Source: Paenibacillus arenilitoris (lineage in GTDB: Bacteria; Bacillota; Bacilli; Paenibacillales; Paenibacillaceae). Taken from it: a DNA stretch of 64,000 nucleotides. Positions 36,035 through 44,428 of this stretch are shown in pieces (position 1 is the stretch's first letter; every line of letters starts with the position of its first letter). Both the position numbers and the translations under genes were made by a program. Below the pieces are notes generated by a model that made no database searches, was not told the DNA's origin, and saw only the letters and a list, made by a program, of their open reading frames with translations. The stretch lies in assembly GCF_014705655.1 (NCBI RefSeq), contig NZ_JACXIY010000003.1, positions 124,001 through 188,000 on the forward strand. Direction: 5' to 3'.

Positions 36035-37408
36035 TTAATCTCTCCAATCGTTCCGGCTGTCACGGTCGCGGTTGCGGACGGTATTCCTGTCATTATCTCT
36101 CTTATCGTCCCGATCGTCGTCGTTATCGTCGTCATCCCGGTCGTTGCTGCGACTATCGTTGCCCCGGCCTTCGCCGTCGTCGTCGTTCCGGTCTTTCCCG
36201 TTATCGCGATTGTCGTCGTCCTTCCGGTCGTTCCACTTATCGCGGCGATCGTCATCGTCATTGTTATCATCGTTATCGTCATTGTCGTCGTTGTCGTCGT
36301 CTTTCCTGCCATTCTTCTTATCGTCGTTCTTCTTATCGTCGTTCTTCTTATCGTCGTTCTTCTTATCGTCGTTCTTCTTATCGTCGTCCTTGTCGTCGTC
36401 CCACTTATCCCACTTGTTCCACCACGACGTTTTGCCGCCCTGGTTGCTCGGCTTCCCGGTCTTGTCCGGCTTCTCAGCGGGCTTGTCGGTCTTCTCCGGC
36501 TTCGAGACGCTCGCCGGCTTATTGCTCGGCTTCGGCGTCGCCGTCGGCTTTGCCTTGGCGGGTGCCTCCTGCGCTTTCGCCTCTTGCTCGATCGCAACGA
36601 GCTCCTTCAGCTTTTTCTTGCTCGTATCCTCGGCATTGGCAATGATGGCCCCGACTCCGCCGATCGGCTCGGTTACTTTGTCGATCGATTGATTTTTCAT
36701 TTGCTCGAGCTCAAGCGCATAGCCTTCTTCCTTTGCCATAAGGTACAGCGCCATCTTTCCGGAGGAAATGCCATTCGCCGCCGCCGCGTCGCGAACCTCG
36801 TTCGGCACGGCAAGCGTCGTGACGCTCGCGCCGACCGCCTCCGCGATCATCGCGTCCAGCAGCTCGCGAAGCGCTTGATCGACTTTATCCGTCAACAACG
36901 ACTCGAAATCGAGCTTAAGCTTCGACCGGTCTCCGACCAGCACGCTCGTCAAGATGATGTCCTTATTCGGGGTATCCAAATAATGAGAGCCGCGGGCCCG
37001 CTCCAATATCGCAGCGGCGATCGTTTCCGCGCCGACTCCTTTGAAGACTAAGCCTTCGATAATTTTTTTGCCGTCCTCGTTCAATGCGCGCAGCTCGCGC
37101 GTCTTCCCTTCGCCGTCCACGCCGATTTCGACGCTCGGGTTAATATCCATGCTCAAATAAGCGACGACGGGATGGACGTCGCGTACGGCAAACAGAAGCG
37201 CCGGAAGCAGCACAATGAGCAGCGCGGCGGCGGCAGCATAGCCGTATAGCGGCTTAAAGGCTCGCCTAGGAAGCTTATACTCCTCTTCAAAAACAATCTC
37301 TTCGCCAACTTTCGGCATATCGGAAATAGGAGCGCGCAAAAATTGGCCGTCCGCTGTCATGACGACAGCATGCTGCTTATGTATGCTCATAACGACTCCA
37401 CTCTTCAT
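36035..37408 (-). CDS. rsgI: Anti-sigma-I factor RsgI with an Asp/Lys/Asn-rich extracellular tail
   Basis: A 457-residue transmembrane anti-sigma factor. The cytoplasmic RsgI_N domain (1-50) binds SigI. A membrane helix (56-75) is followed by the conserved periplasmic domain starting VVAYLSMDINPSVEIGVD. The Asn90-Pro91 bond lies in the segment where RsgI proteins are reported to self-cleave. A domain to about 270 and a Pro/Lys linker follow. The last about 130 residues are almost only Asp, Lys, Asn and Arg (repeats of KKNDD), in place of the carbohydrate-binding domains of clostridial RsgI. Start ATG 37408 overlaps the sigI stop by four bases (ATGA), so the two are cotranslated. It should hold SigI inactive until an envelope signal triggers cleavage. 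Confidence 0.92.
   Translation of the reverse strand: MKSGVVMSIHKQHAVVMTADGQFLRAPISDMPKVGEEIVFEEEYKLPRRAFKPLYGYAAAAALLIVLLPALLFAVRDVHPVVAYLSMDINPSVEIGVDGEGKTRELRALNEDGKKIIEGLVFKGVGAETIAAAILERARGSHYLDTPNKDIILTSVLVGDRSKLKLDFESLLTDKVDQALRELLDAMIAEAVGASVTTLAVPNEVRDAAAANGISSGKMALYLMAKEEGYALELEQMKNQSIDKVTEPIGGVGAIIANAEDTSKKKLKELVAIEQEAKAQEAPAKAKPTATPKPSNKPASVSKPEKTDKPAEKPDKTGKPSNQGGKTSWWNKWDKWDDDKDDDKKNDDKKNDDKKNDDKKNDDKKNGRKDDDNDDNDDNDDNNDDDDRRDKWNDRKDDDNRDNGKDRNDDDGEGRGNDSRSNDRDDDDNDDDRDDKRDNDRNTVRNRDRDSRNDWRD
36312..36386. repeat. 15-bp tandem repeat coding KKNDD units
   Basis: Five copies of a 15-bp unit (TTCTTATCGTCGTTC on the + strand) lie head to tail and encode the repeated pentapeptide of the RsgI tail. 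Flanking DNA shows weaker Asp/Asn codon repeats. Such in-frame repeats can vary in number between strains. Confidence 0.85.
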
Positions 37409-38220
37409 TTGCTTGCCTCCCGGTTCATTTCAAATTGATCGGCGGATATGCTTAAATAATCGTGCATGAACGGGTAACTCCCCGATATGACCAGCGACAT
37501 CGCGATAATGTATTTCCGGTTGCGCTCGATCGTCTTGCGGGATACGCCGCATAATTCGGTCAGCTCCTTCACCGACAGCTTCCCCGACAGCCTTAACGCT
37601 TCGAGCATGCCGGGATGGCAGACGAGCGTCCGCGCGATTCCGATCAGCAGCTTCCGGGAATCGGTATGCTTCGGCGAAAGCTCCACAAGCTCCGCGAACG
37701 TGATGCCGAACTTCTCAAGCTCCCGATTCAGCTCGCCGATCTCGCCCCGCCTCTCGTCCTCCGTCCGCCTGACGTCGTAAGCCGACATGGCCTGCTTCGT
37801 CTCTACGGAATTATACTGCGGCTGCTCCTCGTCCTCGGAGTCGAACATGCTGTAGGGCACGACCTGCGCATGCCTTTGCTCTTTTCGGACATGGTCAATA
37901 AGCCGACGGCGTATGACGGTTTCCGCAAATCCGAGGAAAGATTTGCCGGCGTGGCTGGCGAATTGGTTGATCGCCTCGTTAAAGGCCAGCAGCGCCACGC
38001 TGAATTCATCGTCCCTGGTCGGATCGATGTACCGTTTGCAAAATCGACTTGTTACTTTTAATATATAAGGCTTGTAGTCCGCTATGAATCGCTCTCGCAG
38101 CAATTCGTCGCCTTGACGTATTCGGGCAACCCATTGTTCGGGAGCAAGCGTCTGCCCGCTCTCCTCGGCTTCTGCGCTAACCGGTTTCCGCAGCAAGCGT
38201 TTGAACAATACAAGTAACAA
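37405..38220 (-). CDS. sigI: RNA polymerase sigma factor SigI
   Basis: A 271-residue sigma-70 relative of the SigI group. Region 2 reads FIADYKPYILKVTSRFCKRY, DEFSVALLAFNEAINQF and GFAETVIRRRLIDHVRKEQR. The C-terminal SigI domain ends VKELTELCGVSRKTIERNRK with a helix-turn-helix. Group members control heat, cell-wall or polysaccharide genes and are held by RsgI, encoded next with a four-base overlap. The TTG at 38220 is the likely start, since GAGGTGG lies five bases upstream; a GTG at 38229 has no separate site. A SigI-type promoter (ACCCCC and CGAA) lies directly upstream, so the operon is probably autoregulated. Confidence 0.93.
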   Translation of the reverse strand: MLLVLFKRLLRKPVSAEAEESGQTLAPEQWVARIRQGDELLRERFIADYKPYILKVTSRFCKRYIDPTRDDEFSVALLAFNEAINQFASHAGKSFLGFAETVIRRRLIDHVRKEQRHAQVVPYSMFDSEDEEQPQYNSVETKQAMSAYDVRRTEDERRGEIGELNRELEKFGITFAELVELSPKHTDSRKLLIGIARTLVCHPGMLEALRLSGKLSVKELTELCGVSRKTIERNRKYIIAMSLVISGSYPFMHDYLSISADQFEMNREASK

Positions 38221-38245
38221 CCGCTCCACCTCACTACTAGTAGGA

Positions 38246-38274
38246 TTCGTTATTGTCTAATCGGTTTAGGGGGT
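38246..38274 (-). promoter_or_regulatory. sigI: SigI-type autoregulatory promoter
   Basis: On the minus strand ACCCCC (38274-38269) and CGAA (38249-38246) lie 19 bases apart, about 20 bases before the sigI start. The two motifs match the -35 and -10 elements known for SigI promoters. No sigma-A promoter was evident nearby. Confidence 0.78.
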
Positions 38275-38291
38275 AGTCGAAAATAAAGATT

Positions 38292-38322
38292 AAAAAAATT
38301 AAAAGCCTCCGAAGAGGAGGCT
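38292..38322 (-). terminator. Intrinsic terminator of the small Cys protein gene
   Basis: AGCCTCC (minus strand) pairs with GGAGGCT around a short loop (38304-38322), then TTTTAATTTTTTT. It isolates the sigI promoter from upstream transcription. Confidence 0.88.
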
Positions 38323-38342
38323 CGCATTATCGTTTCCATGAA

Positions 38343-38759
38343 TTAAACGGAAGTCCGGCGCTGCCGCAGCTTATTCCTTCTGCCGTTGAGCATGCCGAGA
38401 CGTTTCTTCAATACCAGCTGCCATTCCGTATCCTCGATCCGCTTCGCGAAGCTGAGCAAATCAAGCGCCATGTCGATCTGACTGTGAACGACGTCCACAG
38501 GATCCTCACTCTCATGATTGACGCAATTTTCAAGCAGCGATTTTTCGTCGACCTCCACGAACTCCCGGAAATCCACCTCCGAGGCTCCGTCCCCATGCGC
38601 ATATTCGGCTAATATTTCATATTCGTTCTCGATCTGATAATGAATGTCCACGCGATGGCATACCGGGCAAAATAAAATCGGCACGTTATGGATGTGCGTA
38701 CGGAAATGCTTCAGCGTGCCGCTCGTTCCGATCATGCTAGCTCCACAGCAAAAACTCAT
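38343..38759 (-). CDS. Small Cys-rich protein, probable zinc ribbon, function unknown
   Basis: A 138-residue soluble protein. The N-terminal part has CCGASM and, about 25 residues later, LFCPVCHRVDIHY, so two Cys pairs plus His could bind zinc. The middle is acidic (YEILAEYAHGDGASEVDFRE, FVEVDEKSLLEN) and the C-terminus is basic (KKRLGMLNGRRNKLRQRR). I do not recognise a named family. The ATG at 38759 has AAGGAGGG upstream. A 30-bp palindromic sequence is repeated directly upstream (38779-38849) and may bear its operator. Its own terminator makes it monocistronic. Confidence 0.75.
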   Translation of the reverse strand: MSFCCGASMIGTSGTLKHFRTHIHNVPILFCPVCHRVDIHYQIENEYEILAEYAHGDGASEVDFREFVEVDEKSLLENCVNHESEDPVDVVHSQIDMALDLLSFAKRIEDTEWQLVLKKRLGMLNGRRNKLRQRRTSV

Positions 38760-38778
38760 TGGCGGACCCTCCTTAAAG

Positions 38779-38849
38779 TTTGCGAATGCAAACTTAACTT
38801 CGAAAGCATACGCTTGATGTTTGCAAATGCAAACTTGGCTTCGAAAGCA
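38779..38849. repeat. Two 30-bp direct repeats with a palindromic core
   Basis: Copies at 38779-38808 and 38820-38849 are 41 bp apart and differ at only three positions. Each starts with a GTTTGC-AAAT-GCAAAC type palindrome (38778-38793 and 38819-38834; the first has one substitution) and ends CTTCGAAAGCA. They lie just upstream of the ribosome site of the small Cys protein. A regulator operator is the simplest reading. Confidence 0.75.
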
Positions 38850-38916
38850 GGCTAAGTACACCTTATTCGACTCGAACGGCTAAAATTCCTGCTTGCGCGC
38901 CCGAATTCGGAAAGGT

Positions 38917-38949
38917 AAAAAAACCCGTGCCGCTGACCGGCACGGGTTT
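38917..38949 (-). terminator. Intrinsic terminator of the peroxiredoxin gene
   Basis: AACCCGTGCCG pairs with CGGCACGGGTT on the minus strand around a short loop, followed by TTTTTTT (A at 38917-38923). Confidence 0.92.
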
Positions 38950-38974
38950 GTTATCGGATCGATCCGATAATGGC

Positions 38975-39523
38975 TTATTTCGCAACCAGGTGCTGTTGAC
39001 CCGGTTTCCAGTTAATCGGGCAAAGTCCGCCGGATTGCAGAGCTTGCAATACGCGAAGCGTTTCTTCGACGCTGCGGCCGACGTTGTTGTGGTTAACGAC
39101 TTGGTATTGGATTTCGCCTTCCGGATTGATGATGAACAGGCCGCGAAGCGCGATGCCTTCTTCTTCGATCAGGACGCCGTAGTCGCGCGCAACGCTCTTC
39201 GTGATGTCCGCGGCAAGAGGGAATTCCAGTTGGCCGAGGCCGTTGTCGTTCACAGGCGTGTTGATCCATGCGCGGTGGCTGTGCTTGCTGTCTACGCTGA
39301 CGCCGAGAATTTCGGTATCCAGCTTCTTGAACTCCGCCGCAGCGGCGCTAAGTGCCGTAATTTCCGTAGGACATACGAAAGTGAAATCAAGCGGGTAGAA
39401 GAACAATACGAGCCATTTGCCTTTGTAATCGGAAAGGGAAGCCGTTCCGAAATCTTGACCGTTTCCTGTTGCTGTTTCCATTGTGAAATCCGGGGCCGGG
39501 CGGCCTACCAAACGTTCTGCCAT
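38975..39523 (-). CDS. Typical 2-Cys peroxiredoxin (Prx1/AhpC type)
   Basis: A 182-residue thiol peroxidase. The peroxidatic Cys lies in FYPLDFTFVCPTEI, and the resolving Cys in GGLCPINWKPGQ near the end. It reduces hydrogen peroxide and organic hydroperoxides. The extended FVCPTEI and GGLCPINW motifs favour the Prx1 branch over classical AhpC, and no ahpF reductase adjoins it. The ATG at 39523 has AAGGAGG upstream. A strong promoter (39599-39627) and a PerR-like box (39647-39661) lie upstream, which fits peroxide control. Confidence 0.95.
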   Translation of the reverse strand: MAERLVGRPAPDFTMETATGNGQDFGTASLSDYKGKWLVLFFYPLDFTFVCPTEITALSAAAAEFKKLDTEILGVSVDSKHSHRAWINTPVNDNGLGQLEFPLAADITKSVARDYGVLIEEEGIALRGLFIINPEGEIQYQVVNHNNVGRSVEETLRVLQALQSGGLCPINWKPGQQHLVAK

Positions 39524-39598
39524 AATCGAAAACCTCCTTGACCTATCCGTCAGATTTATTGTTTATGCCACTTCAATTATGTGTGACTTACCTAGTAA

Positions 39599-39661
39599 AT
39601 AGTATCACTAGTCTATAATGAAGTCAATATTATAATCGATATTTTTTTGTAATTATTATAA
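39599..39661 (-). promoter_or_regulatory. Peroxiredoxin promoter with an upstream PerR-like box
   Basis: On the minus strand TTGACT (39627-39622) and TACTAT (39604-39599) are 17 bp apart. At 39647-39661 the + strand reads TTGTAATTATTATAA, one mismatch from the published PerR consensus TTATAATNATTATAA. The box lies about 20 bp upstream of the -35. The site may also serve a Fur-family relative. Confidence 0.72.
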
Positions 39662-39669
39662 TCTGGAAC

Positions 39670-40749
39670 TTATTTGCGGATAGCGGCCACGATCAGGTCG
39701 CCCATCGCCGTCGTTCCGATCGCCTTGCTCTTATCGACGGCGATGTCGCCTGTCCGGTGACCCGCGTCAAGCACTTCCTTGACCGCGGTCTCGATGGCGG
39801 CGGCTGCGTCGTGATAACCGAACGTAAGGCGGAACATGAGCGCGACCGACAAAATCGTCGCGATCGGGTTCGAGATGCCTTGGCCGGCGATGTCTGGCGC
39901 GGAGCCATGCACCGGCTCGTACAGGCCGAAGCTGCCTTCGCCCAGCGATGCGGAGGAGAGCATGCCGATCGATCCCGTGAGCATCGCGGCCTCGTCGCTC
40001 AGAATATCGCCGAACATATTCTCCGTCACGATGACGTCGAAGCTCGACGGACGGCGCAGCAATTGCATCGCGCAGTTGTCGACGAGCACGTGCTCCAGCT
40101 CGACCTCGGGGTATTCCGGCGCGATCCGGTTGACCACTTCTCGCCATAGGCGGGACGTTTCCAGCACGTTCGCTTTGTCGACGGAAGCGAGGCGCTTGCC
40201 GCGCGTCATCGCGATATCGAACGCTTGACGGACGATACGCTCCACTTCCTTGACGTTGTATACGCAAGTATCGACCGCTTCTTGTCCGTCCGCGCCTTCG
40301 CGGCGGAACTTCTCGCCGAAGTAGATGCCGCCCGTCAGCTCGCGGACGACGATCAGGTCGGTGCCTTCAAGCACTTCCGGCTTCAGCGTGGAAGCGTCCT
40401 TCAAGCAATCGAACACGGTAGCCGGACGGATGTTCGAGAACAGGCCGAGCTCCTTGCGAATGCCGAGCAAGCCCGTCTCCGGACGAAGCTCCTTCGGATT
40501 GTTGTCCCATTTCGGTCCGCCGACCGCTCCGAGCAGCACCGCGTCGGCGCGCTTGCACAGCTCGAGCGTCTCCTGCGGCAGCGGCGTTCCCTTCTCGTCG
40601 ATGGCGATGCCGCCGAACAGGCCGTGCTCCGTTTCAAAGCGGTAGCCGAACACTTCTTCGGTTTTTTTAAGTACTTTAAGCGCTTCGCCTACAACTTCCG
40701 GACCGATTCCGTCGCCGGCGATTACTGCGATTTTTTTCACGTCTGACAT
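39670..40749 (-). CDS. leuB: 3-isopropylmalate dehydrogenase
   Basis: A 359-residue NAD-dependent enzyme that oxidatively decarboxylates 3-isopropylmalate in leucine synthesis. Seen are [43 protein letters not shown] (substrate Tyr), [17 protein letters not shown] (catalytic Lys) and the metal-binding [19 protein letters not shown]. The ATG at 40749 matches the family N-terminus; the nearest AGAGGAG is 14 bases upstream, and a GTG at 40761 is too close, so the start is slightly uncertain. It stands apart from leuA and the ilv genes about 2 kb away, with its own promoter. No leuC or leuD is in the window. Confidence 0.96.
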   Translation of the reverse strand: MSDVKKIAVIAGDGIGPEVVGEALKVLKKTEEVFGYRFETEHGLFGGIAIDEKGTPLPQETLELCKRADAVLLGAVGGPKWDNNPKELRPETGLLGIRKELGLFSNIRPATVFDCLKDASTLKPEVLEGTDLIVVRELTGGIYFGEKFRREGADGQEAVDTCVYNVKEVERIVRQAFDIAMTRGKRLASVDKANVLETSRLWREVVNRIAPEYPEVELEHVLVDNCAMQLLRRPSSFDVIVTENMFGDILSDEAAMLTGSIGMLSSASLGEGSFGLYEPVHGSAPDIAGQGISNPIATILSVALMFRLTFGYHDAAAAIETAVKEVLDAGHRTGDIAVDKSKAIGTTAMGDLIVAAIRK

Positions 40750-40790
40750 AATAAACGTCACAACTCCTCTTCATTCTCAATCTATTATCA

Positions 40791-40819
40791 TTTGTACCAT
40801 AAAACCGCCTTGATTACAA
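40791..40819 (-). promoter_or_regulatory. leuB: Likely leuB promoter
   Basis: On the minus strand TTGTAA (40819-40814) and TACAAA (40796-40791) are 17 bp apart. A long inverted repeat lies immediately upstream (40827-40871). Confidence 0.5.
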
Positions 40820-40826
40820 AGATATA

Positions 40827-40871
40827 AAATCTATTGGCTCTATAGACGGCGTCTATAGAGCCGATAGATTT
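40827..40871. repeat. Near-perfect 21-bp inverted repeat upstream of leuB
   Basis: Arms 40827-40847 and 40851-40871 match at 20 of 21 positions around GGC, with cores CTATAGAC / GTCTATAG. No T tract follows on either strand, apart from ATTTTAT on the minus strand. It could end the upstream minus-strand transcript or bind a regulator. The segment 40868-40981 to its right has a short frame (see findings) but no recognised gene. Confidence 0.8.
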
Positions 40872-41015
40872 CAGCCAGGCTTTATTTATGCGAGGCGGCG
40901 ATCAAGAAGCATATGAAGTCGATGCGTGCGAAGCTGGAAGCGTCGAACCGGACGCGTCTGCTGAAGAAGCTGCTAGCGTGAGCGCTGCTCGAGTAAGCCC
41001 GCAGGCGGCAGAGGT

Positions 41016-41228
41016 CTACGGACGGCGCTGCACGGGCCTGCGCTTCCGGGCGAGCAGCCCGCCGGCAATCGCGCCCCCGATCGGCAGCACGTTGGCCAAA
41101 ATCGCGATAAAGGCGATCGGGACCTGATCGACAAGCTGCAAGGTGATTCTTACGATCAATTCGTATAGAACGAAGCCTCCGATCAAGCCTCCGATAATAG
41201 ACAAAAGCATAACAAACGCTCTTTTCAC
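41016..41228 (-). CDS. Small two-helix membrane protein
   Basis: A 70-residue protein with two hydrophobic helices (MLLSIIGGLIGGFVLYELIV and FIAILANVLPIGGAIAGGLL) and a basic C-terminus (ARKRRPVQRRP). It starts at GTG 41228 with GGGAGG eight bases upstream; a longer open frame to 41381 runs into the oxidase gene and is not coding. It lies 32 bp behind the multicopper oxidase and probably shares its transcript. I do not recognise a function. Confidence 0.72.
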   Translation of the reverse strand: MKRAFVMLLSIIGGLIGGFVLYELIVRITLQLVDQVPIAFIAILANVLPIGGAIAGGLLARKRRPVQRRP

Positions 41229-41260
41229 TTTGGCATCCTCCCTGTCATTCGTTTCCCTTG

Positions 41261-42715
41261 CTAATCCGGCAAATTGCCCGACTTGGTGCCGACCCGGTAC
41301 GGCGTCGTTACGCCTTCGTAATTGACCATCATCGTCATGCCGACGAAAGCATGGCCGAGGTTGTGACAGTGCTCCATCCATAGTCCCGGATTATCCGCCT
41401 TGAACGCGATCTCGTAGACGTCGCCTTCGAACAGCATGACGCTGTCCGCGTAGATCGGGCTGCCGGTCAGCGGCTTGTCGTTTTTGGACAAAATTTTGAA
41501 CAGGTGACCGTGGAGATGCATCGGATGCTCATCCCCTCCCACCAGATGCTCGAACCGGACTTTGATCCATTCCCCTTCCTTGACGATGAGCGGCGGAACT
41601 TGATGGCCGCTATTTCCGTTAATGTTGACGGGGCCGAGCTTCAGCGTATAGGTACGGTCAAAGTTCATGTCGGGCGTGATTCCGTCGTCCTTCGGCTTGC
41701 CGTACGCAGTGAAATCGAAGACGGGGGCGTCCTTGGCAAGCTTCTCCGGCTCCACGCCTTCCCCGAGCGTCACGCTCCACTTCTCTTCTTGCTTGCTGTA
41801 AATCCGCACTTTGCCGGACGCCGGCATCGTGAAGAGCAGATCGTACCGCTGACCGCCCCCAATGCCGACCCACTGGCCTTCGAGCAGGCCTGGACGGTTC
41901 AAGTCCTGACCGTCCATCGAGACGACCCGGAACGGGGCGCCCGCAACGCCCATCCACTGCACGCGATTGTACGCGTTGATCAGCCTCAGCCGCACCGTCT
42001 CGCCCGGCTCGGCGTCAAGCGCAAGCCCCCCGGCCCTGCCGTTCGTCAGCACGTGCCTGTCTTCGAGCTTCTGAAGCGTAACCGCGTAATCGCGGTCATA
42101 CGAGAAGGCGGAAGCTTTCGGCTCCACGATCAAGCGGCCCATCAGCCCCTTCTGCGCCTGCTGGGAGCTCCGCTGATGCGAATGGTACCAATACGTACCC
42201 GAATGCTTCGCGATGAATTCGTACGTAAACGATTCGCCCGGCCATACCGCATCCTGCGTCACGCCCGCAACGCCGTCCTGCGAGCAGGGAAGAACGACGC
42301 CGTGCCAATGGATCGTGACCCCTCGCAATACGTCCCGGTTCGTCAGCTTGACGACGACGCGGTCGCCTTCCTGCACGCGCAGCTCGGGTCCCGGCGTCAA
42401 GCCGTTGTACGTCCAAGCCTCCACCTTCTTGCCGTTGTTTAATTCGATCTCCGTGACGGCCGCCGTCAGCTCGAACCGCTTGACCGGCGCGTTCGAAGGC
42501 GCTTCGGTCATTTCCGCGCAGGACGCTGCGACCGCCGGCGAACCAGCGCCTGCCCCCTGCACATGCCCGGCATGGCCGCTCATGTCGGCCATATTTATTT
42601 CTTCCGGCTGCTTCATGCTGATCGTCGAGCCGCAAGCCGCGGCGACCGTCACAAGCAGCACGATGATGATAAGCACGGTTATGCTGTTGAACGCTTTGTT
42701 CGGATGATGAATCAT
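41261..42715 (-). CDS. Multicopper oxidase, membrane lipoprotein
   Basis: A 484-residue copper oxidase. The N-terminus has a hydrophobic stretch and a lipobox-like VAAAC (Cys28), so it is probably lipid-anchored outside. All four copper motifs are present: HWHG (136-139), YWYHSH (175-180), HPMHLHGH and EHCHNLGHAF near the C-terminus. A Met/His-rich segment (NMADMSGHAGH) follows the lipobox, as in CueO-type enzymes that oxidise Cu(I). The ATG at 42715 follows GGGAAGG; the frame extends to 42817 without a signal. A role in copper tolerance or manganese/phenol oxidation is inferred. A small membrane protein gene follows. Confidence 0.92.
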   Translation of the reverse strand: MIHHPNKAFNSITVLIIIVLLVTVAAACGSTISMKQPEEINMADMSGHAGHVQGAGAGSPAVAASCAEMTEAPSNAPVKRFELTAAVTEIELNNGKKVEAWTYNGLTPGPELRVQEGDRVVVKLTNRDVLRGVTIHWHGVVLPCSQDGVAGVTQDAVWPGESFTYEFIAKHSGTYWYHSHQRSSQQAQKGLMGRLIVEPKASAFSYDRDYAVTLQKLEDRHVLTNGRAGGLALDAEPGETVRLRLINAYNRVQWMGVAGAPFRVVSMDGQDLNRPGLLEGQWVGIGGGQRYDLLFTMPASGKVRIYSKQEEKWSVTLGEGVEPEKLAKDAPVFDFTAYGKPKDDGITPDMNFDRTYTLKLGPVNINGNSGHQVPPLIVKEGEWIKVRFEHLVGGDEHPMHLHGHLFKILSKNDKPLTGSPIYADSVMLFEGDVYEIAFKADNPGLWMEHCHNLGHAFVGMTMMVNYEGVTTPYRVGTKSGNLPD

Positions 42716-42817
42716 CTCTCTCTTCCTTCCCTTGCCTCTCAGCTTCCGAAAGCTTACCATGCTCATGTTGCGAACTTGTGACGATCGTTTGCGGTTCGGA
42801 TGAAGTTTCGGACGCAC

Positions 42818-42869
42818 AAAAAAAAGGGCTGCTCCGCAAGTAGAATCAACTACTTTCGGAACAACCCTT
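42818..42869 (-). terminator. Intrinsic terminator of the ilv-leu operon
   Basis: A 20-bp imperfect stem (42824-42843 with 42850-42869) is followed on the minus strand by TTTTTTTT. It ends transcription after leuA. Confidence 0.9.
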
Positions 42870-42883
42870 ATCGTGAGCCGTCG

Positions 42884-44428
42884 CTAGATCAAGCTCATTT
42901 TGTCGCGCCTGCTCGGCGACTTCCGCTTGTCGATCAAACGGTTAAGCGCGTCGATATAAGCGCGGGCGCTTGCTTCCAGGATATCCGTGCTTAGGCCGCG
43001 GCCTTGCGCGGACACTTCACCCTGCTTCAGCACCACGTGAACCTCGCCTTGCGCGTCCTTGCCCTGCGACACGGATTTGATCGAATAATCCTCGAGCTCC
43101 ACGTTCTCCTGCGTCACCTTATCGACGGCGTTGTAGATCGCGTCGACGGAACCGTTGCCGATTGCCGCTTCCTGCGCGGTTCCGCCGTCCGCTTTGCGGA
43201 TCCGGACAGACGCGCTCGGCGTCGACTGGTTGCCGTAATTCACCTGGATCGCCTCGAGCGTGAATACTTCCGGCGTATCGACCAGCTTCTCTTCGAGCAT
43301 CGCGCGGAGATCCTCGTCGCTGACGTTTTTCTTGCGGTCCGCCAAATCCTTGAACTTCGCGAACGCTTCGTTCAGCGCTTCGTCCTCGAGCTCGTAGCCC
43401 AGATCGATCAGCTTCTCGCGGAAGGCGTGGCGGCCGGAATGCTTGCCGAGCACCAGCTTCGATTCCTTCAGGCCGATAACATCCGGCGAGATGATCTCGT
43501 ACGTCGTCTTCTCCTTCAGCATGCCGTCCTGGTGAATGCCGGACTCGTGCGCGAACGCGTTCGCGCCGACGATCGCCTTGTTGCCCGGCACGACCATGCC
43601 CGTCAGCTTGCTGACGAGGCGGCTCGTCTTCGCGATTTCCTTCAGGTTCAGCGTCGTTTGAGCGCCGAAGTAGTCAGGGCGGGTCGCAAGCGCCATCGCC
43701 ACTTCCTCGATCGCCGTGTTGCCCGCGCGCTCGCCGATTCCGTTGATCGTGCCTTCGACCTGATCGGCCCCGTTCAAAATCGCGGCCAGCGCGTTGGCCG
43801 TCGCCATGCCGAGATCGTCATGGCAATGCGCGCTCAGCTGAATCGTCTCGATGTTCGGCACGTTCTCCTTCAACGTCTTGAAGATATTGCCGAATTCCTG
43901 CGGATTCATATAGCCGACCGTGTCCGGAATATTGACGACCGTCGCGCCCGCTTTGATCGCCATGTCCGTTACCTGGCACAGGAAGTCCAGCTCCGTGCGT
44001 CCTGCGTCCTCGGGCGAAAATTCGATTTTGTCAAAATATTGCTTCGCGTATCGAATCGCGCGCTCCGCCGTCTCGAGCACCTGCTCCTTCTCCATCCGCA
44101 GCTTATGCTTGCGGTGGATCGGGCTCGTCGCCAGGAACAAATGAATGCACGGATCCTGCGCGCCTTGCAGCGCCTCGCGAACTGCGTCGATGTCCTGCTC
44201 GCGCGAGCGGGACAAGCCGATGATCGTCGCGTTCTTCACCGCGCGGGCCACCGCGTTGACCGCCGCTAAGTCGCCGGGCGACGCAGCCGGGAAGCCTGCC
44301 TCGATGCGGTCCACGCCAAGCTTCTCCAGCTGAAGGGCGATTTCCACCTTTTCCTTCGTGTTCAGGTTCACGCCCGGTGATTGCTCGCCGTCACGAAGCG
44401 TCGTGTCGAAAATGTAAATTTTCCGCAT
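42884..44428 (-). CDS. leuA: 2-isopropylmalate synthase
   Basis: A 514-residue enzyme making 2-isopropylmalate from acetyl-CoA and 2-oxoisovalerate, the first step of leucine synthesis. The catalytic TIM barrel shows [36 protein letters not shown] (metal-binding His pair) and [16 protein letters not shown]. The C-terminal regulatory domain (about 380-514) binds leucine for feedback inhibition. The ATG at 44428 fits GGAGGTGG eight bases upstream and the usual MRKIYIFDT start; an ATG at 44437 abuts the site. Last gene of ilvB-ilvN-ilvC-leuA. Confidence 0.97.
   Translation of the reverse strand: MRKIYIFDTTLRDGEQSPGVNLNTKEKVEIALQLEKLGVDRIEAGFPAASPGDLAAVNAVARAVKNATIIGLSRSREQDIDAVREALQGAQDPCIHLFLATSPIHRKHKLRMEKEQVLETAERAIRYAKQYFDKIEFSPEDAGRTELDFLCQVTDMAIKAGATVVNIPDTVGYMNPQEFGNIFKTLKENVPNIETIQLSAHCHDDLGMATANALAAILNGADQVEGTINGIGERAGNTAIEEVAMALATRPDYFGAQTTLNLKEIAKTSRLVSKLTGMVVPGNKAIVGANAFAHESGIHQDGMLKEKTTYEIISPDVIGLKESKLVLGKHSGRHAFREKLIDLGYELEDEALNEAFAKFKDLADRKKNVSDEDLRAMLEEKLVDTPEVFTLEAIQVNYGNQSTPSASVRIRKADGGTAQEAAIGNGSVDAIYNAVDKVTQENVELEDYSIKSVSQGKDAQGEVHVVLKQGEVSAQGRGLSTDILEASARAYIDALNRLIDKRKSPSRRDKMSLI

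Noticed and set aside
36312..36386. Possible CRISPR-like array
   Set aside because: The 15-bp units are contiguous, without spacers, and encode KKNDD in frame.
36032..37051. Long + strand open frame rich in Val and Ile opposite rsgI
   Set aside because: It mirrors the Asp/Asn/Lys codon repeats of rsgI on the other strand and has no ribosome site or family features.
41229..41381. Extension of the small membrane protein frame into the oxidase gene
   Set aside because: The stretch overlaps the conserved C-terminus of the oxidase; GTG 41228 has a proper ribosome site.
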